DNA of 64,000 bases, from the NCBI GenBank assembly GCA_001600455.1, contig BCKC01000003.1, forward strand, positions 3,262,315 through 3,326,314, read 5' to 3'. The position numbers and the translations under genes are program-made. Of this stretch, positions 1-13,724 are shown in pieces. This stretch comes from Endocalyx cinctus (taxonomy: Eukaryota > Ascomycota > Sordariomycetes > Amphisphaeriales > Apiosporaceae). Position 1 is the stretch's first letter. Every line of letters starts with the position of its first letter. A model generated the notes under the pieces. The model searched no databases and had not been told where the DNA came from. It worked only from the letters and a program-made list of their open reading frames with translations.

Positions 1-654
1 GACGTATTGACGTAGTTCGTCCGTAGCAAATTCTGCTAGCGGTTGACAAGGCACGGTATCAACCTCGGTTGTCGATAGAAAATCCAAAACAAGATGCTCG
101 ACCGTGATTCCGGGGGAGTCAAGCTGTGCCAGAGGTCCGCCTTGCATGAACGTTCTCAGGGCAACATCGATGGCGCATATCGAGGGCCAGTGGTCGAATC
201 CGTCGAAGTCGGGATTAAACCTCTTCATTGCATGGTTCGATAGTTCGTTAGGCGTGGCGGCAAAGCGGAACTGTACATGTAACGTACGATAGCGTGGTCC
301 TAAATTAGGTACCGATAGCCAAGTCGGCCATATGCTACCATTATCCACGTAGAGAAGGTCCAGAGCGAAATCCTGAGGCCGACTGGCCATCCGGCGGAGG
401 ACGGCGAGAGTCTCTTCACAAATTTGACGATTGACCAGCAGTAACGACAAAACGGGATTTCTAACCCGATGACCTTCGAATAAGACGCTGGCGTACACCT
501 GTCTATGATAATTGAGTCTACATCGTAGTGGGGTGATCTTACGCCTCCACAGCTCTCGCAGAGATGGTTCGGACGGAATACGCCGGGGCTGAAAAGGAAC
601 GAATTCGATTATGGAATCTCGTATTTCACGCGGGAGACTCAACAAAGAATGCAT
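1..654 (-). CDS. F-box-like (2EXR-type) fungal protein, N-terminal part
   Basis: The minus strand is open from an ATG at 654-652 to the window edge, 218 codons without a stop, so the 3' end is missing. The protein begins MHSLLSLPREIRDSIIEFV, and residues 80-110 contain LLLVNRQICEETLAVLRR. An LPxEIRxxI opening followed by a leucine-rich stretch with VNRQIxxE is the usual layout of fungal F-box-like or 2EXR-domain proteins, which are numerous and mostly uncharacterised. A role as substrate adaptor in ubiquitin ligation is only inferred from the family. There is no signal peptide or membrane segment. Codon use is ordinary and no frameshift is visible. The family call rests on motif recognition alone; the open frame itself is secure. 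Confidence 0.75.
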   Translation of the reverse strand, partial: MHSLLSLPREIRDSIIEFVPFQPRRIPSEPSLRELWRRKITPLRCRLNYHRQVYASVLFEGHRVRNPVLSLLLVNRQICEETLAVLRRMASRPQDFALDLLYVDNGSIWPTWLSVPNLGPRYRTLHVQFRFAATPNELSNHAMKRFNPDFDGFDHWPSICAIDVALRTFMQGGPLAQLDSPGITVEHLVLDFLSTTEVDTVPCQPLAEFATDELRQYV

Positions 655-2458
655 AGCGTCGTGTATAATGTTATAAAGGCTCTCTTAAGGTACGCTCGGT
701 CGACGTGAAAAAGCAACAAGGTTTCAGCGACGGCAAGCATATAACGTCAAGGGCTAGTTGTATCTCCAACATTTGACGTTGATTGACAAGCAGCATACAT
801 AACAAATAAAATGGTCATAAGAGCCACTTAGCAGGGCCTGACGTGAGGAAAAAGAAAGAAACAAAAAAAAAAAATAGAGAGAAATAAAAAGAAGAGACGA
901 AGAGAGCAAATGAAGAAAAGAGAATGTTGAGCTGACAAGACTAAGTCAAAGCTTACTTACATACATAGTACTAGAATAAAAGAATGCCATAGTGGAGGAA
1001 ACAAGAGGCGAGGGATGATAAGTTTTATTTATTTAACCTTGATCGAGTCTAGACCTCGTGACGAGTACCTTGTCAGTTCAATCGGAACGGAACCAGCCAA
1101 GGACGGGGGTTCGGGTTGTGATAAACAAATAGAAAAAGAGGAATAGAGAAAGGACAAAAGATGTTAGATTCAAGAGGTTGGATATGGGATGTGTTCGGAC
1201 TTGGGACATTTTAAAGATGGATAAGATTGGTTAGATTTAATTTTATTGGATCACAAAAGGTCATGGTTACACTGGTTAAACAGCTTACTGAATTGTAAAT
1301 AAAGCAATCAAACGAGGCGGGATGGGAATATTAAAACGAGGGTAAATCCCGGTGTACGTTAAAGGTAGTAATACCATTTTAAAGTGCTGTCAACGGTATC
1401 CATGATTACCGTGGTAGGGTAGTAGGGTAGGGGGAGAAGAAAAATAGGACGCCTCATGAAAGCATGATGAAATCATACATTAAATAGAATAAAATAACAA
1501 TAATAGATATATGTTCAGCTCGAATGTATAAAATGTTACACAGCTTCTGCTACCCAACTTGGTATTCCGTGTCGGGTTTGACATCTTAACAAATCAAGGA
1601 GAGGATAGTTCAACTAGTGAACGATGACGATAATAATGACGATAATAATAATAATAATAATAATAACAAAAACAAAATCAAGACATTGCTTGATGGGAAT
1701 ATATGGATATACCTACTCAGGTATTGTATAAGAAGGAATGGAATAAAATTCACAATCGGCTATACATATCATTCGAAAATGGTAAACAATGACGATGAAG
1801 GAGAAGAAGAAGAAAAAACAAGAAGAAAACAGGAAATGATGGAGAAGTCAAAACGATCACCGCAAGTTACGAAAGATAAAATTAGATCTTCAAAGCTAGA
1901 GTTAAAGGGTTTTATGCCTAACGGGTACTTTAGTAGTTGTTTATATCTTGATGATCGATGCCTTGACGTATCTGGCTTGTCTAGCTGGGTGGCTGGCTGT
2001 ACTTGTTATGTAGTAATTATGTAGTAGTCCTCGTAGTTCTCGTAGCTTAGTTCAAAGGCCGATCAAATCAATCAGATTAATGATTCAAGCACAAGCAAAA
2101 TGTATTAAAAAGAGAATGAGAATAAGAGAATGATAATATAAAGCATTATATGATAATATATAGTATTATGCGTCAATGGGTTATTGATCTCTCACGTGAT
2201 TTGTCGGAACGGGGGAAAAAATAAGTTTTAAAATGGTCCAAGCTCCCCTCTCCAACGAATCTGATTGGAATCGCGCAAAAAAATCAACTCATTCACTAAA
2301 GAATAGAGCCACTTTACTTTACTTACCTCCGTAAATATCGAAGACATCACCATCTTCTCTCTTAATCCTCCCTTCTCCCTTTGAACACCCCATAATCATT
2401 TGGGTTATCAAAAAATAATCAAAAAGATTTATTAGGGAAAGATATCATTTAACAAAAA
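655..2458. other. Spacer between the F-box-like gene and ATP14
   Basis: AT-rich and without a convincing gene. It must hold the divergent promoters of the leftward F-box-like gene and the rightward ATP14. An open frame at 1617-2024 is driven by an AAT microsatellite and lysine/glutamate-rich low complexity, and was not accepted as a gene. Confidence 0.6.
1642..1666. repeat. AAT trinucleotide microsatellite
   Basis: Eight uninterrupted ATA/AAT units lie in the spacer upstream of ATP14. It encodes an asparagine run in one frame, which explains the spurious open frame here. Confidence 0.9.
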
Positions 2459-3290
2459 ATGATTCCTCAAATTCGTGCCACAGTAAGTTATCAAGTACCA
2501 AATCATATTACAAAATGTGTCGGAATTAACCTCATATTCTTTTAACCCGCAGACTTCTCGGTCGGCCGTTTCGGCCATCACTCGTGTGGCGAGAGTAAAC
2601 GCTGTACGAACTTTTATGGCACCCACGGTTGCGCGACGAGGTACGTTCGATAATATATTTCTTCTATATCGAAGAAGACCCTACCATTTTTAATATATTC
2701 AATTCAATCACCCTTGTACGACGATGGCCGGTCCGCGGGGGGGAAAATACAAACGGGAGAAATGAGAGAATATTCGTCTTTTGGATTAAGAAGAGGTTCA
2801 ACGTCAACCGAATATCTACCTCTTATTCAAATGTACCCTCTTTTGCTATCATGGCCCAGATTTTAACATGGGTTTGATGTCATTGAGTTTCATTTCTCGA
2901 AAAAGAATCCTCGTCATATTTTCCTGAGCATTAGAACTGTCATCTTTTTTTTTTTTTTTTTGGGTCCAGCGGTGAGAAGCACCAAGCTAACGTATATGAT
3001 CATCAACAGCCGACTTCGTTCAAGAACTCTACTTAAAAGAACTCAAGGCCTACAAGCCCACGCCCGTCAAGGACACCGACGCCGTCGGCCAGGTCCAAAC
3101 CTTCTCCACCCCCAAGGCACCCAAGTCCCCCGAAGAAGCCGATCTCGCCAACAACTTAAAGGAGTACGAGACCATGGCCGTCGAGGTCGAGGGTAACGAG
3201 GGTGCCACCACCCCCGGTTCCNCCCCCGCCGCCGTTGAGGATTGGCTCGTCATAGAGGAAGACGAAGACGAGACTCCCGGTCACCATTAA
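2459..3290 (+). CDS. ATP14: Mitochondrial F1Fo ATP synthase subunit H (Atp14)
   Basis: Three exons: 2459-2482, 2553-2640 and 3010-3290, giving 130 residues. Donors are GTAAGT and GTACGT; acceptors are CCGCAG and CAACAG, the latter with a GCTAAC branch site upstream. Subunit H belongs to the peripheral stalk/Fo sector of mitochondrial ATP synthase in the inner membrane. The N terminus (residues 1-35) is rich in Arg, Ser, Thr and Ala without acidic residues, as expected for a mitochondrial presequence. The mature part starts at ADFVQELYLKELKAYKP, which I recognise from fungal Atp14, and the C terminus is acidic, ending DEDETPGHH. One ambiguous base at 3222 makes one residue undetermined. The second intron (369 bases) is long for this genome and holds a 17-base T run at 2945-2961. 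No single exon stands out as a long open frame. Confidence 0.92.
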
Positions 3291-5974
3291 GTTATTTTTT
3301 TTTTAAAAAAAACAAAATCTTTTTATAAAGGGGGACAAGTGCAAGTGGTATCGATAAAGATGGAGAAGCAATCATTCCATAAAAGTTGGATCCTTCTAAG
3401 AGACGTTTTATTTTTCGGACATGACAACGAAAAGTCGAGAAGTAGGAAGGGGTGGAAATAGGGTCGTATATGGGTGTGTGTTGATGATGTGTGATGGACA
3501 ACGACAAGACAAACCTAATCCCGTGTATATTTACGTCGGTGGTACGCTGTAGACGATGCGAGAAAGCAAAAAAGAATCATCAATTATTACATTTGCAGGT
3601 GAACTGTTTGATATTGAATTTCCAATGTAGCCAGTTTCCCTTAAGATAGTAGAATCATAAATCATTCTCCTCTCCGCCAGAAGCAAGTATCCTAGAGATT
3701 TACTTACCAGATTTATTGTAGAAAATGGGTTTACCAAGCAGGGCTCTATGTCTAGTATCTGATATAACTGCTCTCAAGCCAACACGGCCGGACTCAACAT
3801 TAATAGCACATCTACCCCCTGCCCCCGTTCACATCTTACCCCTCCGAGGGGAGCTGGTAGGTATCACCAACATAATCCTATTCTGACGAGGCTGTTCCTA
3901 ACTTCCTTACCAAGCTTCACGAAAATAAAAGCAGATACGATGATAACTACCGGATCATATCCTATATTCATCTTTGGGGAAATCTGCCCATTGCCGAAAC
4001 ACGCAGTCTTTCCCGGCGTACGTAGGCCTGACTGGCTCTGTCTCTTCTACACACACACCTAAACACATAACATACCCACGCACAGAGAGGCAGGCAGAGA
4101 GGGGAGGTCATGAGTAAAAGGTAGATTACGAAAAGAAAAAAAAAGAACATATAACACCAGGATGGATTCTTATTCTGCATATTATTACTGTCTTGGGAAT
4201 GCTATTCAATTTTATCCAGCCTTATCTCAGGCAACCTGTTCGAGACTCAGAATGGATTAGGTATGTATCCCTCCCATCACCTTTCTCCTCCTCTTGAATA
4301 AAATCCAAGGAGGCATAGGTACGAAGACACTCGATCCCTCCCTATTCCCCAGAGGAACAGAAGAGGACGAGGGCGGTGAAGGGGGGGAAAGAGTGCAGAT
4401 ACGTCAGAGCAGTCACATGTTTCTAAAATTATCATCCATCAGACCGACTGTTCTCACCATAGCTAGGTAAGTGCGGCTGGACATTTGACATTGACACATA
4501 TCCGGATCATGAGGCCTAAGGCAAGAGAGCCTACCAGTACTTGTTCTAACATGCATTGCCTTGACCTAGACTATTTTCGTGGCTCGGACATGGAGCCCCA
4601 AAAAAAAAAATAAAAATAAAAAAAAATAAACTATAACCAAACAATGCTTCACCGCAGTCTACTCAAACTTAGGTTCAGGCTCGGACACGGAGCCGCCTAA
4701 CGTGTAGTCCCAAGGACTTACAGGGATCCTGGGTTAAGTTCACCGCTTACTTATACTATCTCGTACTACTCACTTACATAGTACGTTTACCTACACTCAA
4801 CAAGGGTACCAGGTCAGTATGTATCTTGTATTTGCATACCTATGTCCTACCTCCCACTGCAATATGTACAAGTGCACGCTAGGTTAGGGCTGTCAAGTAC
4901 ATATAAAAAGGGGATGATGTACTTATTACGTATAACTACACTGAAGAATAATACATCAATAGAAAAATAGACCGTAGATAACTTCTTACCTTTTACCGCT
5001 GAAGCAATTTGATCAAACGGAGAATACATTATTACTAACCTGTTCACTTAGTCGGGTTGAGGAATTAATATATACTGAGTTGTACTGAGCAGAGAAGGCG
5101 GCATGTTCCTCTGCCCTACTTTATCAGAACAGTAGTTTGACACGCATCATATTCTTGTGCCAGTCAAGTAAAAACACTTTAAGAACAAAATAAAAGCTGA
5201 AAATTAACCCTCCGTTTTCATTCATGCAAATGCTAATTCTTGGGATATTATTTTATGGCTCATTTGGCCAAATAACTTCAACCGTGTTCCTGCTCATCCT
5301 CTTAAATGGGAAAACTGTGCATCCCTGGTGATCCAAACTCCGCGGTAACGAGCCACGTAGACTAACCTTGGCGGCGTAGGCAATAACGCATCCTCTTAAA
5401 ACCTCTTATGCGTCATCCTCTTGCAACAAATCCCTACCGTCACCATCTCATGGGCTTTGATATCCATCTCCAGTTCCCTTTGGAAAGTTGAGCGAAAGGT
5501 ACCTTTGAAAAGATCAACGTTCAGAGTTCGTGTTAAAAGTTTGGAAAGGCGCGCACCTGTCAGTCTACCTGACTAGAGCATTATTGAGTGATCTGTGGTG
5601 AGGGTCATGTATAAAAAGAAAAACCTGGCATCTCTGATGCCGAAAAAAAAATGAAGAATGCAGAAATAGTGTTTAAGATCGACTCGGAAAGAAAAGAAAA
5701 AAAAATAGATAGGTTTATGCGCTTGAGCATCCTTCTGTTGTACGTTTTGTGTTGGTATTCCGTTTGTATTTGCAAAGCCGAACGCCCTCTCGCCCACCCA
5801 CCACTGAAACCCCCTTACAATCATTCCTTCATGCAATAAAGAACCACCGTATGCATTATGCCATTCCAGTGCAGTTTCTGTGTAGTCAAGGAAAAGATGC
5901 CGAATTAGGAGAAGGACAACTGTCAACGTAATCGTGTGTTGAGTCGACGTCCATAATCAAAAAGAAAATTTGAT
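3291..5974. other. Intergenic spacer, ATP14 to SCH9
   Basis: The spacer lies between the 3' ends of ATP14 (plus) and SCH9 (minus), so it holds two 3' UTRs. The rest is AT-rich, with A and T runs at 4590-4630 and several short chance frames. No RNA gene, transposon or conserved motif was seen. Confidence 0.55.
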
Positions 5975-8728
5975 TCACATGTCAAAGTGAGAGAATGGTT
6001 CATCACCGGTGCCCGTCTTCACTATGCCACTCATCCTACCAGTCTTTCGAAGATCAAGATCTTCCAGATCGTCCCAATCGTTATCTCGTCGATCAGAATC
6101 CTCCATGTCTTCATCGTCGAAGCGGTTACGCATATGGTCATCAAGCGAACTCTCGTCAACAAATGTAAATCCTTGGAAATTTGCTTGGGTAGTGGGTGAC
6201 AGGGGTGTCGAGGTTGCGAAGCCGGCAGCTAGCTGCTGAGCTCGCTCATTTAGAGAGCCGTTGGTGTTGAGGGCGTTGGTGAACTCGGGGTCGAAGTATG
6301 ATACGTCGGTTTCCGATTTCAACTTTGGCTTGAACGGCGGTGAAATAAGCTTCTTAGAGAGGACGTCCCAGTCCACATCGGCGAAGAAAGCATGGCGCTT
6401 CAATTCTTCAGCGTCATCTTGTGCTCCTAGGCGGTGTTTCGGGTTCCTGTTCAAAAGTCCCTTTACGAAATTTCGACCTTCTTGAGAAAGAGTGTCTCGA
6501 GGAAAGCGCACTTTTCCGAATGCAATATTCTTGTACATCTGCTGTGTATCTTCTGCGTAGAAGGGGCTCCAACCGCAACACATCTCAAAAACAAGGACGC
6601 CAAGCGACCAGAAATCTACCATCTTCGTATAACCGCTCTCGTCTAGAAGTACCTCGGGAGCCAGATATTCAGTCGTGCCGCAAAATGTATTGGTGGTATC
6701 ATTCTTCGTCAAGTTGGCCTTCGATAAACCAAAGTCGCATAACGCGATATGTCCGTTTGCGTCCAAAAGAATATTTTCGGGCTTTAGATCGCGATAAACA
6801 ATATCGTTGTGGTGTAGATGTTGAATCGCGAGGATAAGTTCGGCAATATAAAATTTCGCACGTTTTTCGTCGAACCGTCCTTCTTTCTGAAGATGCCAGA
6901 AGAGTTCACCACCCGACATGTAATCCGTGACCAGGAAAAGATCATTTTGGGTTTGGAAGGAGAATTTCAGACCAACAATAAATGGCGATTCCGACATGGC
7001 TGTCCGTACCAAAATATTTCGTTCCCCAACCGTGTGCGCCACTTCCTTTTTCTGCACTATCACTTTCTTGGACAAGACCTTCATTGCGTATATCCGGCCC
7101 GTATCCTTCTTTCTTACTTGATAAACTTGACCAAATGTACCTTTTCCGATCAGTCGCAATATCTGGAAGTCGTCGGGGCCGTAATGCCTCTTTTCTGTTC
7201 TTTGATAGACCGCCTCGACGTAGATTTCGCCGGTAGGCACCTTTTCTATAGTTGTATCGAGTTTGCCCTTCAAGGGGAACCAGCCCCTTACAATATCGTC
7301 TTGACCGGGGATGATGGCTTGGAAGTCGACGTGGCCCAGAAACTCCTCGCCGGTGGAGGTGTGATCGTATACCGATATGTCGACTAGCATGTCTGAATCT
7401 ACAACATCGCTGCAGGGTGTTAGAGATGATACTGCGAGTTTAGGAAAGCAGAAGGCTACGAAATTGACTTACAAAAGTGCTTCAGCATCCCACTTAGGGT
7501 TTGTGAATGATTTTCGCGCGCGATTTCGAAACGTGGCATAGTCCGAGATACTGGTATTGCTACTCTGGCGACTTCGCATAGGTATGGCCATCGGGCGTCC
7601 AGAGTCACTGCCTTGTCGCGAAATAGGTATACCTCCCATGGCGGGTGGTGGCACGGAGAGTTCGTCTTCGTCTTCAAAAGTTCGAGGTCCAGGTGAAATC
7701 AATTCGCTTCTTTGGAATACCGCGACGACATAGGGGTCGCGGCTTTTACGCAAGCCTCTGCCCTCTAATATCTTGATAGTCAGTTTTCCCTTTTGCGAGG
7801 GCGCCTGAGCGCCGGTTGTGCGTGTGGGCGTATGCCTGCCACTCGTATCACTCCCATCAACGCTGAGCTTTGATAATGACCTCTCTTCGACCTGCGATGG
7901 ATGGGCACTTGAAAGCGCGCGCGTTGGGGTTGGCGGACCGCTCTTTTTTGCACCAACATCCGTTAGCTTCTTAAGTATATGAAGTGAAGCAGACTTAGAG
8001 GAAAGAGTTCGACCATCTCCGTCAGACAGGTGTGTGCCTTCAGGAGTGTTCGGCATGGTTGATGAAGAGGAATAGTCGCTAGGGTTAGAAAGGTGGTTTG
8101 CGTGAACGCTAGATGTTGTAACTATACTCGTGAGAGGAGACGCTAGGGTGGCTCTTCGGCTCTTCAGGGAGGGAAGTTCTGTATAATTCTTGGTGGGGAA
8201 TGAAACTGAGGGTCGCTTTGACGAGGGTCTGTTTCCAGAACCGACGCCCGAATCACCAAACGCATCGCTCATGTGTGTTCCTTGTATCGACGGTGACTTC
8301 GAACAGGGAGGTGTGGGGTAGGGGTGAAGATCAGAAGTCGGCTCTAGCAAACACTGGACGTTCTCCGAAGGCTCAACCTTCTCATGTGGTGAGAGAGGCG
8401 AATCTGCGGCGGGTATGGAGTCTTTGCTTGGGCTCATCTCTGGGGTTGGTGGCTCTTTTTGACTCTCTTCTGTTTCCTTCACTGCCTGGGGTGCGGGAGG
8501 GTGTAACAATTCAGTTTGTGGAATTCGGGTAGAGGTGCATGAACGAAATGGTAAATTTGAAGACATGGAACGAACCTGGCCAAAGTAGCTCATGATACCC
8601 GGCAGTCGTTTGTCCTGGGGATCCGGCTGAGGTGTGGCAATGCCGGATCGCGGCGTGTCGTAGCCAATATGATCTGTTCCATCCTCCTCCGCCGTCGAAG
8701 TCCTAGAATTATTGTTAATAATAGCCAT
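5975..8728 (-). CDS. sch9: AGC protein kinase Sch9 with C2 domain
   Basis: Two exons, 8728-7473 and 7409-5975, joined across a 63-base intron (GTAAGT...CTGCAG), give 896 residues. Sch9 is the S6K/Akt-like effector of TORC1 that controls growth, stress response and lifespan in fungi. Residues 1-310 are Ser/Pro/Thr-rich and probably disordered. A C2 domain follows (about 313-490, interrupted by the intron). The kinase domain starts near 500, with the glycine loop GKGTFGQVY, catalytic Lys in YAMK (529), YRDLKPEN (Asp 626), DFG (Asp 644) and activation loop TFCGTTEYLAPE. The AGC C-terminal tail has a turn motif (TPLSPT) and a hydrophobic motif (FQGFTF). All catalytic residues are present. I chose the ATG beginning MAIINNNS; an in-frame ATG 24 codons upstream (8800) is possible. 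The long N terminus is a plausible TORC1-regulated region. Confidence 0.93.
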
Positions 8729-10742
8729 TATGAGAAATTCGCTGCGAGAAATTGAGAGGTTTCGTGGAATGTGAGGCGAGGAGAGAGGAGATGCAGGCAC
8801 GTAGAAAGGGAAAAGAAAAAAAATTATCTAGGGACAAGAAAAAATTATGTCATGGTTAAGGTACCAAAAAAAAAAAATTAATATAAGAATTCTGCAACAG
8901 GTACCACGTATCGTGTCATGGCAGTGCATACCCAAAAGCAAAGTGATCAATGGATATCTGAAATTACTATCGAGGAACGCGTCAAGATGCAGATTACATG
9001 ACAGGGTCGGGGTTATTAAAAGAAGAACAAAATTTTTCACGAGCTAATTTCTTCCTTCCGAGAGAACCCATGCTGCTGGCCATGGTTTATCAAGTGGTAA
9101 CCCATGACAGTGGCCATGTGGAAGAAGGGAGTAGGAGTGGGGGGCGGAAGGGGGGTGTTGGAGATGAGATCGCCTAGAGCAGGGAGGGTGTGGGTTTAAA
9201 CCAAACATGTCATTATTGGGCTTCTTTTCGGACCGTGTTTTGGCGAGTCAGGCGTCAAGACGCCCGGAAAATGAATAAGCCTCGTCCAGACCCCGCGCGT
9301 GCATGGCCGTTCAACGGAGCATCATCCCATAATCCTAGAAGAATTTATAGGAAACTTTTGTGCTTCGCCAAAGATAAAAGAACGGTAAAGAGCGAGGATG
9401 AGTAAGCTTTGGTCGGGATAGGGGGATATGATTGACGAAGCTTAAGGACATCATAGCTCTTTCGTCACAAGAATTCGGAAACAGTGGCAAAACCAACCAA
9501 TAAATAAAGAATGGTGAATGTAAATGCGACGGTAAGGTGAAGTAGTCTCCAAACATAGCTAAGGTTCGTTCAAATTGGAGTGATGAGCCTCATCAACTGC
9601 GACACATTGGTACACTTGTGACACTTGGAGGGGTATTGGTACGGATAGGAAATTATTTAGTCGCGGGAATTCCTAAAAAGGTAGATCGGTTGTAAGAGGT
9701 ATTTGATACCCCTCGTCCACGACTCAGGCCATATCATGTACTAAGCCGGTAACCTCCAAACTTTGGCGACCAGCGGATGGAAGGGAATAAATGGCTAAAT
9801 AGAAATAGCAATAGAAGAAAAAAAAAAGATAATTGCAAAATAATGGAATTGTCCAGAGTTCGATTTGAAGGGAATTTTGCGATGTCCGAAAAGGAATTCA
9901 GAAGGGAAAGCAAAAACAGAGAGGTATATGAAGATGTGACACCAATTTTGTGCGACAATAATGTTGGAGTGCTTGCTTGGTACGTATGTAGGTGGCTCGA
10001 AAGATGAATGGAAGCGAATTGAGGGTTTTGAAGCTGTAAAAAAAAAAAAGTTTGTTTTATTCAACTTACTTAGACATCATCTTTTGCGTTGCCCGCCTAA
10101 GCAGATCAAATCCTCCCTCCGAACCTGACATGATGGACCACGACAAGTTGATGCCAGTCTATGTCAGGTTCTTGATTAATCTAGTTCGAGTTGAAGGCCA
10201 GAATGAAACCGAATTTCGGGAGATTGCGCAAGTGGAATTTGCCTCTTTTTTTATTTTATTTCGTGTAGATATTTGTTGATCAAATTCTACCTTTACCTAT
10301 ATGACACAAAAAAAGAAGAGTAAGTTAGTTATTACTGGTTATTTGGAGAAGAGCTTCGCTCGGTCTCTATCATTTTCTCTCTATCTGCTGGGAAAGTAAA
10401 TGTGGGGGTTGAAGACGAAAGAGTGGTGGCGGAAATGTAGTAGTGGTAATGATAATGCTGATCCGGAGGGATGTGGATATGTGAGGGGGGAAAGAGAAAT
10501 AGGTAATATTAGAAAGCTTGGTTTCGAATAAAAAACAAGCTGAGAATAAATCTCCTAATTACCTATTATGCGTGCGTAATGCGTACTGTTGAGAGTGAAT
10601 GAGCATAGACGGAGAAAATAATAAGAGTGTGGAAGTATATGCGTGAGAAAGAGAAAGAGGGAGAGGTAGGTAGGTAGTATGGTAAGTAGGCGGTATAATA
10701 CGTTGAGGTAAGGTAAAAGGTAAGGTAGTAAAGTAAGTAAGG

Positions 10743-10760
10743 GTGTGTGTGTGTGTGTGT
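10743..10760. repeat. GT dinucleotide microsatellite
   Basis: Nine GT units in the SCH9 upstream spacer. Confidence 0.9.
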
Positions 10761-11574
10761 GATGTGATGTAGTAGACTGACTGATTAATGTAATGGAGAT
10801 GAATATTTCATTACATACAGTCGGGAACAAAGTTTTTTTTAGAAGAGAACGTTGCTTTCGGATCTAGGATAAGACGAACTTATTGGTTATGTAGGGTAAT
10901 TTTTTGCTTTTTTCTTCTTCTTCTTTTCCTTTGGCTCACTAAACCATATTCACTTTTTACAGGAAAATAAAAAATTGGGAAATAAAAATTAGAAGAGGGC
11001 AAAAAAAAAAAGTCAAATATAAAAATAAAATAAGACAATAATAATTGGGCAATGAATGGTAATGGATAATGAAAAATAGAGAAGAATGGGGAATGGAAAA
11101 TAAGAAAATGGGTGAAATCGGAACAGCACAGATAGTCTTCCAAGTTAGAGGCGGGCCATTAAGAGGGGTTAAAGGGCCTAAAGGGAGGGGNGATAGCGTT
11201 GATAGCGCACTAGAAAATATATATGCGTAGACCTAAAGCTAGGCTGCTAGGGTATGAGTAAATACAGTACTTACATTGGGAGAAAGGTATTTGCCCTTGT
11301 TATGTAGTATTGTCAGAATGGATACGCTGTGTACCCTTTTAATGTAGTGACCTTGAATCTATTCCCACAGCGGGTTGGTTTTTGTCGTTTTATGTCGTCT
11401 TAGGTCTCGCCGATACGTATTATTTTCCCGTCAGATTTGGAAATGATGTGTGTTTAAATCCCCAGTATTGGCGCTAACCAATTATAGTAAGCACCTTTCC
11501 AGCTACCAGAAAATAAAATAAAAAAAGAACTTTCCAAAAGTCCTTTCAAAATATTTCTTTCCCTCTTCTTTAAC

Positions 11575-11612
<38 letters not shown>

Positions 11613-11634
11613 ATGTCTGTATATATATATATAT
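11575..11634. repeat. Compound AT/GT/AT microsatellite
   Basis: An AT run, then a GT run of about eleven units, then a second AT run. The flanking AT tracts are self-complementary and could extrude a hairpin. The tract is likely to vary in length between strains. Confidence 0.9.
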
Positions 11635-12116
11635 CTCTCCGTCAAAGGCGTCGTCTATAACGATATTCTTCCCGATGCCGAGCTAGTTAGGGTTGAGATT
11701 AGCAAGTTAGCATTAAGGTTATTTAGTTCCGGGTCTTTGGGGGCTTGCTTTGGGGGCAACAAGAGCTTCCTAAGTCCGGTATATGTTTCTAAGCCCACTG
11801 TAAGATCCCAGTATATACATACCTAATTAGGTAAGGTCCTGGGGATTTAAATAGAGCCGGGGCAATGTAGCTCCAATGGTCCCCGGGCTCGCCCTACTCC
11901 GATATCTCTGCGATACCTGTAGAGCTATCTACAGCTATCTGTAGAGATCCTCAAAGGCTGCTTCGCTTAACTAGCCAAAGCCTTATAAAATCGGTATTTC
12001 CTCGATATCGAACCAATTTCCTTTTTAAAATTTTTCTGAAATATCCGTTTTCTCTTATAGGTAAAGACTTCAAAAAGGCAAAATCTCATGCGACTGGTGG
12101 ATTCCTAGTGTATACT

Positions 12117-12140
12117 GGCAGAGTGGCAGAGTGGCAGAGT
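12117..12140. repeat. Short tandem repeat, three copies of GGCAGAGT
   Basis: Three perfect 8-base units followed by a partial GGTGGAGT copy. No associated gene. Confidence 0.85.
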
Positions 12141-13685
12141 GGGTGGAGTGCATATGAGCATGTACCTTCAGAACAATGAAGATTTATGGACTGGAGATAT
12201 CTAGGTATTTCCAGATAGAGAAGGAGGCTCTTGGTTTCTTTCTTTCTTTTTGTTGGATTTTTTTTTTTTTCGTCGCGATTATCGGCGAAAATGTGGCTTT
12301 TCCCTTTCGGATAGTGTAGGTCTGCCTAGCAGTATTCGGCCGACCAAAATACTCAAACTGTACGTCGTTATTCTTCGAGTACTTGCAACGACAGGTTGTG
12401 GGATTTAGATGCAAGTCGCACTATTTATTGGGGGCGGATCACTAGATACCTAAACAGGTATCGTATTGTAAAAGAGTAACAATAAAGAAAGACCCCCAAA
12501 TTGTGTACTGGGTAAATTTAGGTAGCTCGAATCAGTAGTGATGAAATATTGACGATAAGAGGCGGATGGGTTGAGGCTTATGAAGCTTAGTTGATGAAAA
12601 CTGATAGGGAGACAGACGGACAGCCTAAACAATGACTCAAGTTGGCTACGATTTTTCTCTTTTCTTTTCTTTTTCTTGGTTATCCTATCGTTGAGGATTG
12701 GCAAAGGATCATTACTATAAACGTTATACAACTTGAGAGAAGAATAATATACTATGATCCAGAATTTGTCCTTAACTGGAACAAGTATGTATTAAGTACG
12801 CATATACTTGGATTGGGAAAATGATGATATGTGGCATTTGGCTTCTTGAAGAAATTGTGTTAATTTATAGGTTCTCAATCATAAATCTCTTCTATCTTGG
12901 ACATGCACAACTCTTTTTTTTGTACGTCCTACACGAGGGAATATATAGAATATTGAATGAATATGTAAGACAGAGCATGATATGATATATCTATTCATAA
13001 CCAACCGAACTTGAAGAAGGTCGGCTGTTACCGGTGAAAACCGGGAATCTAACATAGAGGATTTTAACATTGCCACCTACGTAAAGGTACGATCGTTTAT
13101 CAATCGGCGAGCTGGAGGTACATAATATCAACTGCGTAGGCCTAATTGGCTCTGTGCGTCCGCTCATAACAGCATCGATCTACTAAAAAAGAACCATCCT
13201 ATGTACATATGTATACCTACCTAGGTAGACAACTCTCTTTCTTTTTTTTTGGCACGGCGTCAGACGGTACGTAGTATCCATGAATGTATGTAAGAGAACA
13301 ATATAACGATTAGCGAAGTTAGAAGCTGAGTAATCGTTACGATGATTCATGCCATCCATTACTATCAGCTTCTGCGTAGTATATTGTAGTAGGTTCTGGA
13401 CGTTCGTTGTTTTCTACCTTTTAACCCATTAAAAATACATTGATTAATGAACCGTCATCTCGTCTGATGGGGGTTTCATTGGTGCCACTATTTGGGGAAT
13501 AATCTAGCCATTTTTCAGCTAGCTTATAATAAGAAAGCTAAAGCAGAACTCCCTGTCATATTATCGTGCCCATTTTAAGGTATCAGTTGATTATTTCTGA
13601 ATATTATTGGTACAAAATCAGCCTATAAGAATATTGGTCGACTCACGTAACTCGTCAGCTTTCGACAGCTCCGCATGTATTCAAG

Positions 13686-13692
<7 letters not shown>

Positions 13693-13724
<32 letters not shown>
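13693..13724. repeat. Poly-T tract of 32 bases
   Basis: A long T homopolymer inside the gene-poor spacer; its true length may be mis-assembled. Similar tracts of 17-25 T occur at 16323-16341, 53442-53458 and 63700-63724. They have no consistent position relative to genes. Confidence 0.9.

Noticed and set aside
1617..2024. 135-codon open frame on the plus strand
   Set aside because: Begins in an AAT microsatellite, encodes Asn/Asp and Lys/Glu runs and has no recognisable domain; composition explains it.
11640..12110. Candidate degraded transposon
   Set aside because: Composition is suggestive of RIP, but no terminal repeats, coding remnant or second copy is visible.
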